From positions 129,956 to 193,955 of the forward strand of contig CAVUNW010000052.1 in the NCBI GenBank assembly GCA_963742865.1: DNA of 64,000 bases, in the 5' to 3' direction. This document shows positions 46,203 to 55,357 of the stretch, in pieces. Each line of letters starts with the position of its first letter. The stretch's first letter is position 1. A program made the translations under genes and the position numbers. The stretch is from Bog-532 sp963742865. Lineage in GTDB: Bacteria > Actinomycetota > Actinomycetes > Streptosporangiales > Streptosporangiaceae. The notes below the pieces were generated by a model. The model worked only from the letters and a program-made list of their open reading frames with translations, searched no databases and was not told the origin of the DNA.

Positions 46203-46502
46203 GTCAGGTCCTTCTCCCTATTGCTTGGGCTCGGCATTTCCTATCTTCGCGCTACGCCAAGACGGCAGGGCTGGCGAAGTGGCCAACGCCCCCGTCCGCG
46301 GAGGCAGAGGTCCTCCATCCGCACGGTCCCGCGTTCGCCGCCAGCTCGCACGGCTGGAACGGCGGATCGACCAGATAGGGACTGTCAATAATGAGCACAA
46401 AAGGCGACCCAGGTGCGCGCAGATCGGCGGGTTGGAATACTCGGGTGGATGGTGTTGGCCACGGAACGTGATGTCGGCCCGGCTGGAGATCCAAGCGCGG
46501 AG

Positions 46503-47042
46503 TTAGCTGGGTGGCGCTTGCTCCTGGCCTGTTTCCTGCGCGCTTGATTGCCCACGCTCAAGCTGTTGTGCGGCGAGCTCAACCGGGGGCCGGTAGCCGC
46601 GAGAGCTGTTGATGTTGCGGTGCAGCGCATAGTTCAGCTCGCCGAGGTCAAAATGTGCCAGGCCACCAGCATCGCTGATGGCCACCTCACAGAGGAACGC
46701 CATGTCGTTCATGCACCCCAGCACGCTGCGGTCCGCGGTCTTGGCCAAGATCAGCTCCTGCGAGCGCAGGTTGCCGAACGTTGCAGGCGGCAGGCCCTCG
46801 CGGCGGAGTTCCCGCTCGACCAGGTCGGTGACCAGACGGTGGGTTGCGCGCAGGTCCACTGCGCGCACGTCGGTCTCGAAGATCGAAAACAGGGTGGCGG
46901 CGTGAGTGAGCAGCAGGCACTTGCGCCGGTCAAACCAGAGCAGGTTGGCGTACCAGTCCTTGGCATCTGGTGTGGGTCCTGGCTCGGCCACGCGGCCCGC
47001 GCCGAGGACAGCCAGCAGCTTCTTCGTGCACCGCAGGATCAC
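46503..47042 (-). CDS. DUF6933 family protein
   Basis: 179 residues from GTG. MILRCTKKLLAVLG, then DAKDWYANLLWFDRRKCLLL and THAATLFSIF are the DUF6933 opening. DMAFLCEVAISDAGGLAHFD and LGELNYALHRNINSSRGYRP close it. The last 30 residues are Gln/Ser-rich. Small cytoplasmic proteins of unknown function that are scattered in bacteria, often near mobile regions. Divergent from the following 162-residue gene. Confidence 0.75.
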   Translation of the reverse strand: MILRCTKKLLAVLGAGRVAEPGPTPDAKDWYANLLWFDRRKCLLLTHAATLFSIFETDVRAVDLRATHRLVTDLVERELRREGLPPATFGNLRSQELILAKTADRSVLGCMNDMAFLCEVAISDAGGLAHFDLGELNYALHRNINSSRGYRPPVELAAQQLERGQSSAQETGQEQAPPS

Positions 47043-47158
47043 CAGCCGATCATAGGGGTGCGCGGCGCACCGAACGCCCCTCAGGACGTGGCCTCTGCCC
47101 GCCCTGTCAGCGTCCCGAAGACCAAACGGCCGGATCGGTTCTGCCCTACCGTCTGGGT

Positions 47159-47647
47159 ATGCCTACCAGGAACCTGCCCACGCCCCAGGACGCGGCCACC
47201 GCCCGCCGGATCCTGCTTGACGGGCTGGCCCGCGATAGCGAGGTATTCGAGCTGGTGGGCGAGCTAGCGCCGCTGCATCCCCGGAACAACACTTTCCCCG
47301 GCGAGGTGTTCCTCCACGTCGCAGTTGACGTGCTGGACTGGTGCGGGGCCAGCCGCGCCAGCCCGCTGGCCTTGGAAGGGATGCGGGAGCGGTTCCTGCC
47401 CGAGTGCACCTTCCGCGGCCGGCAGAACAAGAAGCTTCAGTTCGCGATCCTGGCAGGGGCGGCGCTGCGCGGCGGAGCGGAGCCGGACTTGCTGGACGAG
47501 ATCGCCTGGTGGCAGACCGATGACTACTGGCAGTATGCCCTGTACGCGGTGGTCGCTTATATCCGCGCCGCCGCCGGCCGAGTCGGCGTGCCGGTGCGCC
47601 AGGTATGCCAGGAACTGGCCCAGCGCTCGGGCCCGCGGCCCGAATGA
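47159..47647 (+). CDS. Hypothetical protein, 162 residues
   Basis: All-helical: LPTPQDAATARRILLDGLAR, FPGEVFLHVAVDVLDWCGAS, MRERFLPECTFRGRQNKKLQ, then AALRGGAEPDLLDEIAWWQT and ALYAVVAYIRAAAGRVGVPV. The CTFRGRQNKKLQFA segment looks conserved. No signal or membrane helix. I recall similar stand-alone actinobacterial proteins without function; none is assigned. The opposite strand has a longer open frame but lacks motifs. Confidence 0.7.
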   Translation: MPTRNLPTPQDAATARRILLDGLARDSEVFELVGELAPLHPRNNTFPGEVFLHVAVDVLDWCGASRASPLALEGMRERFLPECTFRGRQNKKLQFAILAGAALRGGAEPDLLDEIAWWQTDDYWQYALYAVVAYIRAAAGRVGVPVRQVCQELAQRSGPRPE

Positions 47648-47744
47648 GCCTTCGCTGATGCACCCTGACGACCGGGCTCGCAAGTGGCCAACCGGCTACC
47701 AGGCCAGGCAGCCTGGCAGGGCTTGACCACACCGGAGGTGTGAA

Positions 47745-47879
47745 GTGGCGCGGACCTGGCCCTCGATCCGGGTCGACCTGATCGAGGGCCACGGCGAGCA
47801 GTACTGGCCGCGGCCAGGACGGATCTTCGCGGCCGCGCGCAGCCACACCTTCAAACAGCTCGCCGTACGGCGTCACGGG
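47745..47879 (+). pseudogene. pRiA4b ORF-3-like protein, N-terminal fragment
   Basis: GTG with GGAGGTGTGAA upstream gives MARTWPSIRVDLIEGHGEQY then WPRPGRIFAAARSHTFKQLA, the N-terminus of the plasmid pRiA4b ORF-3 family. Similarity stops abruptly after ~42 residues at the 3' end of the convergent dehydrogenase gene, so the rest is lost. Confidence 0.65.
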
Positions 47880-49429
47880 CTGAGCTTGAAGTCCAGGTCC
47901 GCGGTGAGCTCGGTGACGTCCATCTGTGCCTTCTGCAGGCGTCCCGAATAGTCCCAGTTCATCGCCTGCCAGCGGGTGAACTGGTCAAGGACCCACATGC
48001 CGGACTGGCGGCTGCCGTTCCCGGACTTGCCGTTCCCGCCGAACGGCAGGTGTGCCTCAGCGCCGGAGGTGGAGTTGTTGACGCTTACCATGCCAGCGCT
48101 GACGCCCTGCCGGAACGCGAACACTTCGCGGGGATCGTTGGTGTAGATGGAAGCGGACAGGCCATAACCCGGCTCGTTGGCCAGCGCGACCGCATCCGCC
48201 AGGCTGGCGTAGGCGGTGACACCCACAATCGGGCCGAACGTCTCCTGCTGGAACAGCGCGTCGCCGGGGTGCACGCCATCGACGATGGTGGGGTGATAGA
48301 AGAGCCCGGCATCCGGGTCGCCCACGAATCGTGCCCGCGGATTGTCCTGGGAGATCCTGCCAACCGCGCTTGAGCCGAGGATCTTGTGGTGCGGCTGGAT
48401 CCAGCCGAGGTACTCCTCGAACCGGCCCGCGAACTTCTGGTCCAGCATTGGCCCATAAAGCACATCCTGATTCGGGTCACCAACAGCCGCCGCTGACGCA
48501 GCGGCTGCGAAGTGAGCCAGGAACTCATCGTGGACCGCTTCATGGACGATCAGCGTGCCAAGCGAGGTGCACCGCTGTCCCGCGGTGCCGAAGCCGGAGA
48601 ACAAGGCTCCTTCCACAGCCAGCTCAAGGTCGGCGCTGGGCGTGACGACCATTGGGTTCTTGCCGCCGAGTTCCAGGCACGGGCTCTGCAGGTGGCGTCC
48701 GGCGAGCTCACCGATGCGGGCGCCCACGGCGGTGGACCCGGTGAAGCCGATCTTGTCCAGCGTCCCCGCCTGCAACGCCCGCTCAAGGCCACCGAAGGTG
48801 GCCGGGCCGTCGGCAAACACCAGGTTAAGCACGCCCTCGGGCAGCCCGGCCGCCTGGATCAGCTCGAACAGCGCCATCGCGGAGGCAGCGGCGTATTCCG
48901 CAGGCTTCCAGACCAGGGGGTTGCCGGTCACGAGGGCTGGGATCACGTACCAGGACGGCACGGCTACCGGGAAGTTCCCGGCGGTTACGACGGCGACTGT
49001 TCCGACCGGGACCCGGAAGGTGAACAACTGCTTGTCGGGCATCTCACTCGGGACCGTCTGCCCGTACAGTCGCCGTCCCTCCCCGAGGAAGAAGTCGCAG
49101 GTGTCGATGATCTCCTGGACTTCGCCCAGCGCTTCCCCATACGGCTTGCCCAGTTCCCGGGTGACCAGGCGGGCCAGGGTCTCCTTGTTGGCCTCAACAA
49201 TCCGGCCGATGGCGGCGACGGTCCTGCCCCGCACGGGGGCGGGGAGGCCAGCCCACAGTGGCTGCGCCTGCTTAGCCGCCGCGCAGGCGCTGGCGAAGGT
49301 ACCGGCGTCAGCGAGCGCCACCTCGGCGACCACATCCGTCAGTCGGCTGGGATTAGGGGACGCCGTCCGCCCGGCGGGTGCGTCCGGCGTTGGGCGGCCG
49401 TTGATGACGGAAACGATGGTGCTGGCCAT
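47873..49429 (-). CDS. Aldehyde dehydrogenase, probable alpha-aminoadipate semialdehyde (piperideine-6-carboxylate) dehydrogenase
   Basis: 518 residues from ATG with GGAGAGCGG upstream; a farther in-frame start adds 27 unconserved residues. VAVVTAGNFPVAVPSWYVIP is the NAD-binding strand, DKIGFTGSTAVGARIGELAG the glycine motif, and CLELGGKNPMVVTP the catalytic Glu. FGTAGQRCTSLGTLIV carries the catalytic Cys. It lies 19 bases after the lysine 6-aminotransferase stop. Together they convert lysine to alpha-aminoadipate, a catabolic route that in some actinomycetes also feeds beta-lactam synthesis. Pathway assignment rests on the operon partner. Confidence 0.88.
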   Translation of the reverse strand: MASTIVSVINGRPTPDAPAGRTASPNPSRLTDVVAEVALADAGTFASACAAAKQAQPLWAGLPAPVRGRTVAAIGRIVEANKETLARLVTRELGKPYGEALGEVQEIIDTCDFFLGEGRRLYGQTVPSEMPDKQLFTFRVPVGTVAVVTAGNFPVAVPSWYVIPALVTGNPLVWKPAEYAAASAMALFELIQAAGLPEGVLNLVFADGPATFGGLERALQAGTLDKIGFTGSTAVGARIGELAGRHLQSPCLELGGKNPMVVTPSADLELAVEGALFSGFGTAGQRCTSLGTLIVHEAVHDEFLAHFAAAASAAAVGDPNQDVLYGPMLDQKFAGRFEEYLGWIQPHHKILGSSAVGRISQDNPRARFVGDPDAGLFYHPTIVDGVHPGDALFQQETFGPIVGVTAYASLADAVALANEPGYGLSASIYTNDPREVFAFRQGVSAGMVSVNNSTSGAEAHLPFGGNGKSGNGSRQSGMWVLDQFTRWQAMNWDYSGRLQKAQMDVTELTADLDFKLSP

Positions 49430-49448
49430 GTTCACCCGCTCTCCGTGG

Positions 49449-50798
49449 TTAGTGGCCCGCAGGCCCGCTGGCCAGGACAGCCCCCGCCAGCCGGCTGAGG
49501 CTCCGGTCAAGTGCTTGCAGCCCGGTTGACAGTTCCTCAGCGGTGATCGTCAGGGCGGGACGGAACCTGATCGACCGGGTACCACTCGGCAGCAGCAAGA
49601 TCCTCTCGTCCTCGCGCAGGATCGACAGGAGACGATCGCGCTCTGCGGTGCGCGGCAGATCGAAGGCGCACATCAGCCCGCGCCCCCGCACGTTCGAGAC
49701 CAGCCCGGGGAAGTGACCGCCGACTTTGGTGAGTTCAGCGAGGAACCAGGCTCCGGTGGTTGCCGCCTTGCCGATCAGCCCCTCCCGCTCGATGATCTCG
49801 AGCATCCTTCGCGAGCGAACCATGTCGGCGAGGCCCCCGCCCCAGGTCGAGTTGATCCGGCCACTGACAGTGAACACGTTGTCCGGCACTTCGTCCACGC
49901 GGCGGCCAGCCATGATTCCGCCAAGCTGGACCTTCTTGCCAAACGCGACGATGTCAGGTTCGAGGCCGAGTTGCTGATACGCCCACGCCGTCCCGGTCAG
50001 GCCAACGCCAGTCTGCACTTCGTCGAGGACGAACAGCGCATCGTTTTCCCGGCACAGCCGCTGCATCGCCTGCAGGAATTCCGGGCGCATATGGTTGTCA
50101 CCGCCCTCGCCCTGGATGGGCTCAGTGATGAAGCACGCGATGTCATCCGGGTGAACGTCGAACGCCGCCTGGGCCTGGCGCAGCGCATGTTGCTCGGCTG
50201 CCACCACCTCCGCGAGATGCTCACTGAGCGGGAAGGTGATCGCTGGGACGTCGATCCGCGGCCAGCCGAACACGGGGTAGCGGTCCGTCTTAACCGGATC
50301 GGTGTTCGTGAGCGACAGCGTGTACCCGCTGCGGCCGTGAAACGCCCTAGTCAGGTGCAGCGCCTTCGTGCCCAGCCCTGGCGGCAGGCCCGACATCCCG
50401 TTGCGGCGGCTCTTCCAGTCGAAGGCGCACTTGAGCGCGTTCTCCACCGCCAGCGCACCACCCTCGATGAAGAACAGGTGCGGCAACGCCGGATCGCCCA
50501 GCACCCGAGCGAATACATCGACGAAATCAGCGTAGGCGGCCGTGTAGATGTCAGAGTTCGCCGGTTTGTTCGCGGCCGCCTGGGCGAGCACGGCCATGAA
50601 CTCCGGGTCATCGGTCACATCATGCGGATTGATCCCCAGCGGAGCAGAAGCGAAGAACGTGTACAGGTCCAGATAACGCTCGCCCGTCTCAGCATCCACG
50701 ATCCATGAACCCTGGCTGCGCTGCAGATCCAGGACGATACGGAAGCCATCTGTCAGAACATGACGCGCCAAGCGCGCCCGGACACCATCGCAGGGCAT
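49449..50798 (-). CDS. lat: L-lysine 6-aminotransferase
   Basis: 449 residues from ATG with GGGAGGGG upstream. Class III PLP aminotransferase: LYTFFASAPLGINPHDVTDD, HLFFIEGGALAVENALKCAF and AFHGRSGYTLSLTNTDPVKT are specific to LAT. ITEPIQGEGGDNHMRPEFLQ and LFVLDEVQTGVGLTGTAWAY hold the PLP Asp. The Schiff-base Lys is in VAFGKKVQLGG. INSTWGGGLADMVRSRRMLE is also LAT-like. Transfers the epsilon-amino group of lysine to 2-oxoglutarate, giving aminoadipate semialdehyde, which the downstream dehydrogenase oxidises. Confidence 0.93.
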   Translation of the reverse strand: MPCDGVRARLARHVLTDGFRIVLDLQRSQGSWIVDAETGERYLDLYTFFASAPLGINPHDVTDDPEFMAVLAQAAANKPANSDIYTAAYADFVDVFARVLGDPALPHLFFIEGGALAVENALKCAFDWKSRRNGMSGLPPGLGTKALHLTRAFHGRSGYTLSLTNTDPVKTDRYPVFGWPRIDVPAITFPLSEHLAEVVAAEQHALRQAQAAFDVHPDDIACFITEPIQGEGGDNHMRPEFLQAMQRLCRENDALFVLDEVQTGVGLTGTAWAYQQLGLEPDIVAFGKKVQLGGIMAGRRVDEVPDNVFTVSGRINSTWGGGLADMVRSRRMLEIIEREGLIGKAATTGAWFLAELTKVGGHFPGLVSNVRGRGLMCAFDLPRTAERDRLLSILREDERILLLPSGTRSIRFRPALTITAEELSTGLQALDRSLSRLAGAVLASGPAGH

Positions 50799-51226
50799 CG
50801 CCCCTCCCGGGCCTAGAGCCAGCCACCGACGGGCGAGCCAGCAAACATTCCTGCTTCGAGGCCACGATCCGTAGTTCTTACCGCTCAAGACCTACATTAC
50901 CGAAATCAATCCAGCGGACCGGCAGTCGAGCGGACTACCGTTGCGGCGGACCTGGGTGCCGTAGCCCCGCCATCAGTGCAAGACTCGGTGGACCGGGCGG
51001 GCCAGGGACCAATGCCCCTTCTCAAGTGCACAAAAGGCCCTGTTCGCGTGCAGGCCTGCCTTGGTGGTCTAGAGATCAAGCCGCTGCCGCAGCAGCCTAA
51101 CCATGGCAGCCGGCTGGTGGTGAGGAACTAGTCCTCCGGGTATGGCGGCTGGATCCTCAGGTGGGTGGCCAGAGTGGGGAGACAGCCGCTCGGTCGTCCG
51201 CGTCGTGGAGGACCGCGGAGGTTGGG
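50799..51226. other. Divergent control region between lysine operon and ABC importer
   Basis: About 430 bases without a supported gene. Must hold both divergent promoters. GGAGGTTGGG at its right end is the ribosome site of the solute-binding protein. I see no clear operator. Confidence 0.4.
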
Positions 51227-52150
51227 ATGAGGATTCGCAACACTGGCAGGCTCTGGGTAACGGCCGTGGTGCTCTGGCTGGTTGCACCAGTCGCTGCGGC
51301 GTGTGGAGGCGGGTCGTCTTCAACCAGTGGTTCGCCGAGCAGCGGTTCAGCGTCGGCCAACCCGTCAGCGAGCAAGGTCAGTTCGATCGCCAATCAGGTG
51401 CCAGCCGCCGTCAGGGATACGGGAACGCTTACCGTGGCCGCGGACGCCACATACGCCCCGAACGAGTTCATCGGCCCTGATGGCCACACCGTGGTCGGGA
51501 TGGACGCCGACCTCGCGAACGCAATCGGGCAGGTGCTCGGCCTCAAGGTGAACATGGTCAATGCAACGTTCGACACCATCATCCCCGGCCTCGCCTCAGG
51601 CAAGTACAACCTGGGCATGTCGTCCTTCACCGACACCAAGGAGCGGGAGAAGACGGTCGACTTCGTCACCTACTTCATCGCCGGCACTTCCTTCTACGTC
51701 AAAGCCAGCGGTGGGCCGGACATCAGGTCCCTGGCCGACCTGTGCGGGCACAAGGTCGCGGTGGAGAAGGGCACGACCCAGCAGTCGGATGCGCAGGGCC
51801 AGGAAACCAAGTGCGCGTCGCAGGGCAAGCCCCTCACGCTCCAGATCTTCAACGACCAGAACGCGGTGAACCTTGCGCTGTCCTCTGGCCGCGCTGACGT
51901 CGCTATGGCCGACTCACCCGTGGCCGACTACCAGGTCAAGCAGTCGAATGGCACGTTCAAGCTGACGGGCCAGCCGTATGGCACCGCCCCATACGGGATC
52001 GCCGTCCCCAAGAACAGCGGGATGGCCAAGCCAATCCTGGCCGCCGTGAAGGAACTCATGGCCAACGGCACATACAAGCAGATCCTTGACAAGTGGGGCG
52101 TCGAGTCGGGAGCCATCTCCAGCCCGACCATCAACGGGGCGACCAGTTGA
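51227..52150 (+). CDS. Polar amino-acid ABC transporter, solute-binding lipoprotein
   Basis: 307 residues. Signal peptide (TGRLWVTAVVLWLVAPVAAA) with lipobox VAAAC, a Ser/Gly linker, then a family 3 solute-binding domain: GTLTVAADATYAPNEFIGPD, DADLANAIGQVLGL, FDTIIPGLASGKYNLGMSSF and TDTKEREKTVDFVTYF. LCGHKVAVEKGTTQQSDAQG and ALSSGRADVAMADSPVADYQ follow. It would deliver a polar amino acid to the permease encoded next. The position opposite the lysine-degradation operon suggests a basic amino acid, which is only inference. Confidence 0.93.
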   Translation: MRIRNTGRLWVTAVVLWLVAPVAAACGGGSSSTSGSPSSGSASANPSASKVSSIANQVPAAVRDTGTLTVAADATYAPNEFIGPDGHTVVGMDADLANAIGQVLGLKVNMVNATFDTIIPGLASGKYNLGMSSFTDTKEREKTVDFVTYFIAGTSFYVKASGGPDIRSLADLCGHKVAVEKGTTQQSDAQGQETKCASQGKPLTLQIFNDQNAVNLALSSGRADVAMADSPVADYQVKQSNGTFKLTGQPYGTAPYGIAVPKNSGMAKPILAAVKELMANGTYKQILDKWGVESGAISSPTINGATS

Positions 52151-52200
52151 CCGGCCGCGAGCAGGCCGTCTGGCGCCATGAGCCGTAACCGGAGCACAGG

Positions 52201-53165
52201 GTGACCACGACAACGGACACTGCCGGACCGGCCGCGCCGCCGGAAGAAATCAAGGCTATCCCGGTCCGCCACCCCGGGCGGTGGCTTGCCGGGGCAGTCG
52301 TAGTCGTGCTCCTCGCGATGTTCGTGCACACGCTGGTGACCAACCCCCGCTTCCAGTGGAACGTCATCGGGCAGTACTTCCTATCCCCGCGGGTCCTTGA
52401 AGGCCTCGGCATCACCATCCTGCTCACCGTGGTCTGCATGGTGATCGGAATCGTGCTCGGTGTGATCCTGGCGGTAATGCGGCTGTCGGCGAACCCGCTG
52501 CTGTCCTGGTCGAGCTGGGTATACATCTGGTTCTTCCGTGGCACCCCGGTCCTGGTGCAGCTGCTGTTCTGGTTCAACCTCGCTTTCCTGTACCCGCACA
52601 TCTCCCTCGGCGTGCCGTTCGGGCCTGCGTTCGTGCACGGCGAACGCGAACAGCCTGATCACCCCGTTCGCCGCGGCGATCCTCGGGCTTGGGCTCAACG
52701 AGGGCGCCTACATGTCGGAGATCGTCCGGGCCGGCATCCTGTCCGTCGAACACGGCCAGGTCGAGGCCGCACAGGCGCTCGGCATGAGCAGGGGCCTGAC
52801 GATGCGGCGGATCGTCTTGCCCCAGGCGATGCGGGTGATCATCCCGCCCACTGGCAACGAGACGATCTCGATGCTCAAGACCACGTCCCTGGCGAGCGTG
52901 ATCACGGTCACCGAACTGCTCTACGCCGTTCAGCTGATCTACTCGGTCAACTTCCAGAGATCCCGCTGCTGATCGTGGCCAGCATCTGGTACCTGATCGT
53001 CACCACAGTGCTGACGATCGGCCAGTACTACATCGAGCGGCACTATGCCCGTGGCGCTGCCCGGGAGCTGCCGCCCACGCCGATGCAGCGGCTCCGGCGG
53101 CATCTGTTCACCTCCACGCGCCACTGCCGCGCCCGCCGCGCCGCCCTTCCCGCGGCAGGAACGGT
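52201..53165 (+). pseudogene. Polar amino-acid ABC permease, frameshifted twice
   Basis: Starts GTG. WLAGAVVVVLLAMFVHTLVT is helix 1 and LEGLGITILLTVVCMVIGIV the next. The His/Glu/Gln permease signature YIWFFRGTPVLVQLLFW is intact up to ~52620. The EAA loop GHGQVEAAQALGMSRGLTMR lies in a second frame, up to LIYSVNFQ near 52960. The terminal IPLLIVASIWYLIVTTVLTI is back in the first frame. Protein-level conservation is excellent despite two indels, which favours very recent damage or sequencing error. Confidence 0.85.
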
Positions 53166-53214
53166 AAGCATGGCAGCGGGCATGCCGCGGAGCAGGGGAC
53201 CGGGCGGGAGGCCC

Positions 53215-53974
53215 ATGGTCCTCGCTGAGGGCCTGCACAAGCGTTTCGGCCGGCTCGAGGTGCTGCGCGGCATCGACCTCGAGGTGGCGCGCCAGGAGGT
53301 CATGTGCATCATCGGGCCCGTCCGGGTCGGGCAAGTCAACGCTTCCTGCGCTGCATCAACCACCTGGAGAAGATCAACGCCGGCCGGCTGTGGGTCGACG
53401 GCGAGCTGGTCGGCTACCGTCAGCAAGCGCGACAGGCTGTACGAATTGCGTGAGCGCGAGATATGCCGCCAAACGGGCCGAGATCGGCATGGTCTTCCAG
53501 CAGTTCAACCTGTTCCCGCACATGACGGCGCTGGAGAACGTGATCGAGGCGCCGATCCGGGTCAAGGGCATGCCCAAGGCGCAGGTGCGTGGACCTCGCC
53601 ATGCAGCTACTCGACCGGGCAGGCCTGACGGACAAGGCCGGCGCCTACCCCAACCAGCTGTCCGGCGGCCAGCAGCAGCGGGTCGCGATCGCCCGGGCGC
53701 TCGCCATGCAGCCCAAGCTCATGCTCTTCGACGAGCCGACCAGCGCCCTCGACCCCGAGCTCGTCGGCGAGGTCCTCGACGTCATGCGCGACCTCGCCAC
53801 GAGCGGGATGACGATGATCGTGGTCACCCACGAGATGGGCTTCGCCCGCGAGGTCGGCGACACGCTGATCTTCATGGACGACGGCGTCGTCGTCGAGGCC
53901 GGTGCACCGCGTGAGGTACTGAGCCAGACCCACAGCACGAGCGGACCCGCGCGTTCCTGTCCAAGGTGCTCTGA
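53215..53974 (+). pseudogene. Polar amino-acid ABC ATPase, frameshifted several times
   Basis: ATG with GGGAGG upstream gives MVLAEGLHKRFGRLEVLRGI. The Walker A region is disrupted by single-base insertions: the DNA encodes S-G-S-G-K-S-T only if a G is removed. FLRCINHLEKINAGRLWVDG lies in another frame, then AEIGMVFQQFNLFPHMTALE (Q-loop). A further shift leads to LSGGQQQRVAIARALAMQPK (signature), LMLFDEPTSALDPE (Walker B) and TMIVVTHEMGFAREV. A last shift precedes RTRAFLSKVL and stop. At least four indels occur in 760 bases, yet all motifs are preserved. Confidence 0.85.
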
Positions 53975-54199
53975 ACGTGCCGGCGAGGTCCGGCCCGGCT
54001 CTGTGGGTACACGTCGACGGAATCTGGGGCTACCATCTCGTGCGGCACTCGGCGGCGGAACCCGTCTGGTGGTCCGTTCCCGCAGCCGGAGCTGACCCGG
54101 CCGCCCGCGCGGCCGTACGGTTTGCTGGTCGGGAACCCTCGCACGTCGTCATGCAGACCCGCCAACTCCACAACCTGCGCAATCGGGTGGACGCGGAGG

Positions 54200-54317
54200 T
54201 GTGACGTAGGCCGTGGTGCCCGGAGATCTTGATGTCGAGCGTTTTCGCCATAGAACCGCCGCGCCTTTCCAGGTCATCGACGGCAAGCCCGCTGAAGGCT
54301 TTCGTGTTCGCGAACAT
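54200..54317 (-). pseudogene. N-terminal fragment of a VOC-family protein
   Basis: MFANTKAFSGLAVDDLERRG then ETL-like AKTLDIKISGHHGL. This is the first beta-alpha unit of a glyoxalase-superfamily protein, with the FYGETLGL segment degraded to SMAKTLDI. Similarity ends after about 38 residues. Confidence 0.5.
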
Positions 54318-54394
54318 GAGATCGGCGCTCTGGTCCTGCTGACGCCTCCACTGGTAGAGACCGACCCGGCGCCGGGGCAGGATGTCAGAGCCTC

Positions 54395-54421
54395 CGCACA
54401 GATCTGCCAGTTATGGCGCGG
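54395..54421 (+). repeat. 27-bp intergenic motif CGCACAGA-N7-GTTATGGCGCGG
   Basis: Both blocks and the 7-base spacing are identical to 18415-18441. Variants occur at 22375, 33264, 40499 and 46416. Seen directly; function unknown. Confidence 0.5.
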
Positions 54422-54601
54422 ATAACGTCAGCGTCAAGTGATGGTGGCCAGGTCGTCCTTTCCGAACCCGCCAGACCGATCTGTCAGCGCGCGGTTTGCC
54501 TTGCCGAGAGCCCGGCCTGTGGGGTCACCGCGGTGCGGTAGGGCTAGCCTCGGGCTTTCGCCTGGGTTAAGACGCTCGCCGTTCTTATGTGAAAAAGATA
54601 T

Positions 54602-54674
54602 GAAAAAAGTGCCTTCAGCTGGGACAATTGGGCTTGTCTAAGGTCCTGACCGTCCCGAGTCAAAGGCACTTTTC
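54602..54674. repeat. Inverted-repeat element, possible IS end
   Basis: AAAAGTGCCTT (54605-54615) and AAGGCACTTTT (54663-54673) are perfect inverted repeats of 11 bases. They enclose a second pair, GGGAC...GTCCC. A short frame beginning GTGAATTGCGACGTG follows and closes within 20 codons. Could be a MITE-like remnant or a terminal repeat of a truncated IS. Confidence 0.5.
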
Positions 54675-55357
54675 AGGTGAATTGCGACGTGAAGCCGCTC
54701 GCGTTGAGTGAGCGCGTCGAAGGGGGTCGATGATGTCGGCGACGTGACTCCGGGCTAGTGCCTGAGGCTCGTCCCCGCCCTGACGTGCGCGGTTGGGTCC
54801 CGCCCAGCCGGGTGCGAAGCTCAGGGTAAAGCCCAAGGATCCCTATTCCGTCTGGGGGTCACAGGTGAGGGGAAGGCTGGGATGGGGTGAATGCCAGTGA
54901 ACCCTTGCTGATGCCTCGTGAGAGAACATCCCGGGACGGAGTGCGGGACCGGGATGACAGGGACCGGCCGTTGCAAGGCGGCAGGCGGCGGCCACGGGAT
55001 TCACACGTGGCCGTGCAGGCACCGCCGTCCCAGGGGTACAGAGGGCACCCGGCCCCAGCCGCATCTCGCGCGTGCGGAACATGTAAACCCCGTCAGGGTC
55101 CGGGACGCCGTTCCGGTAAGCCGACCGTAAGGGGGGCCTAATTCCCTGGCGGGACAGGATGCTCAAGAAGCAAATGCCGGCGGCCGAAAGGCAGCAGGAA
55201 AGCGGGACAGCGTGACCGGCTCCTCCGCTGGCCGTCTCGTATAACTGGCCGGATACCGGGCCTGGTGCCCGGGCGCGACAGCGCGCTGACGTGGGCAGGT
55301 GAGCCGGTGAAGACGGGCAGTTGTGACTGCTGGAACCGAGGGGCAAGTTAGGCGCCG

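Noticed and set aside
47163..47876. 237-residue minus-strand frame over the 162-residue hypothetical gene
   Set aside because: Arg/Pro-rich composition without motifs; the plus-strand protein has regular helix patterns.
48512..49529. Two ~325-residue plus-strand frames over the aldehyde dehydrogenase
   Set aside because: Antisense shadows of a gene with intact catalytic motifs.
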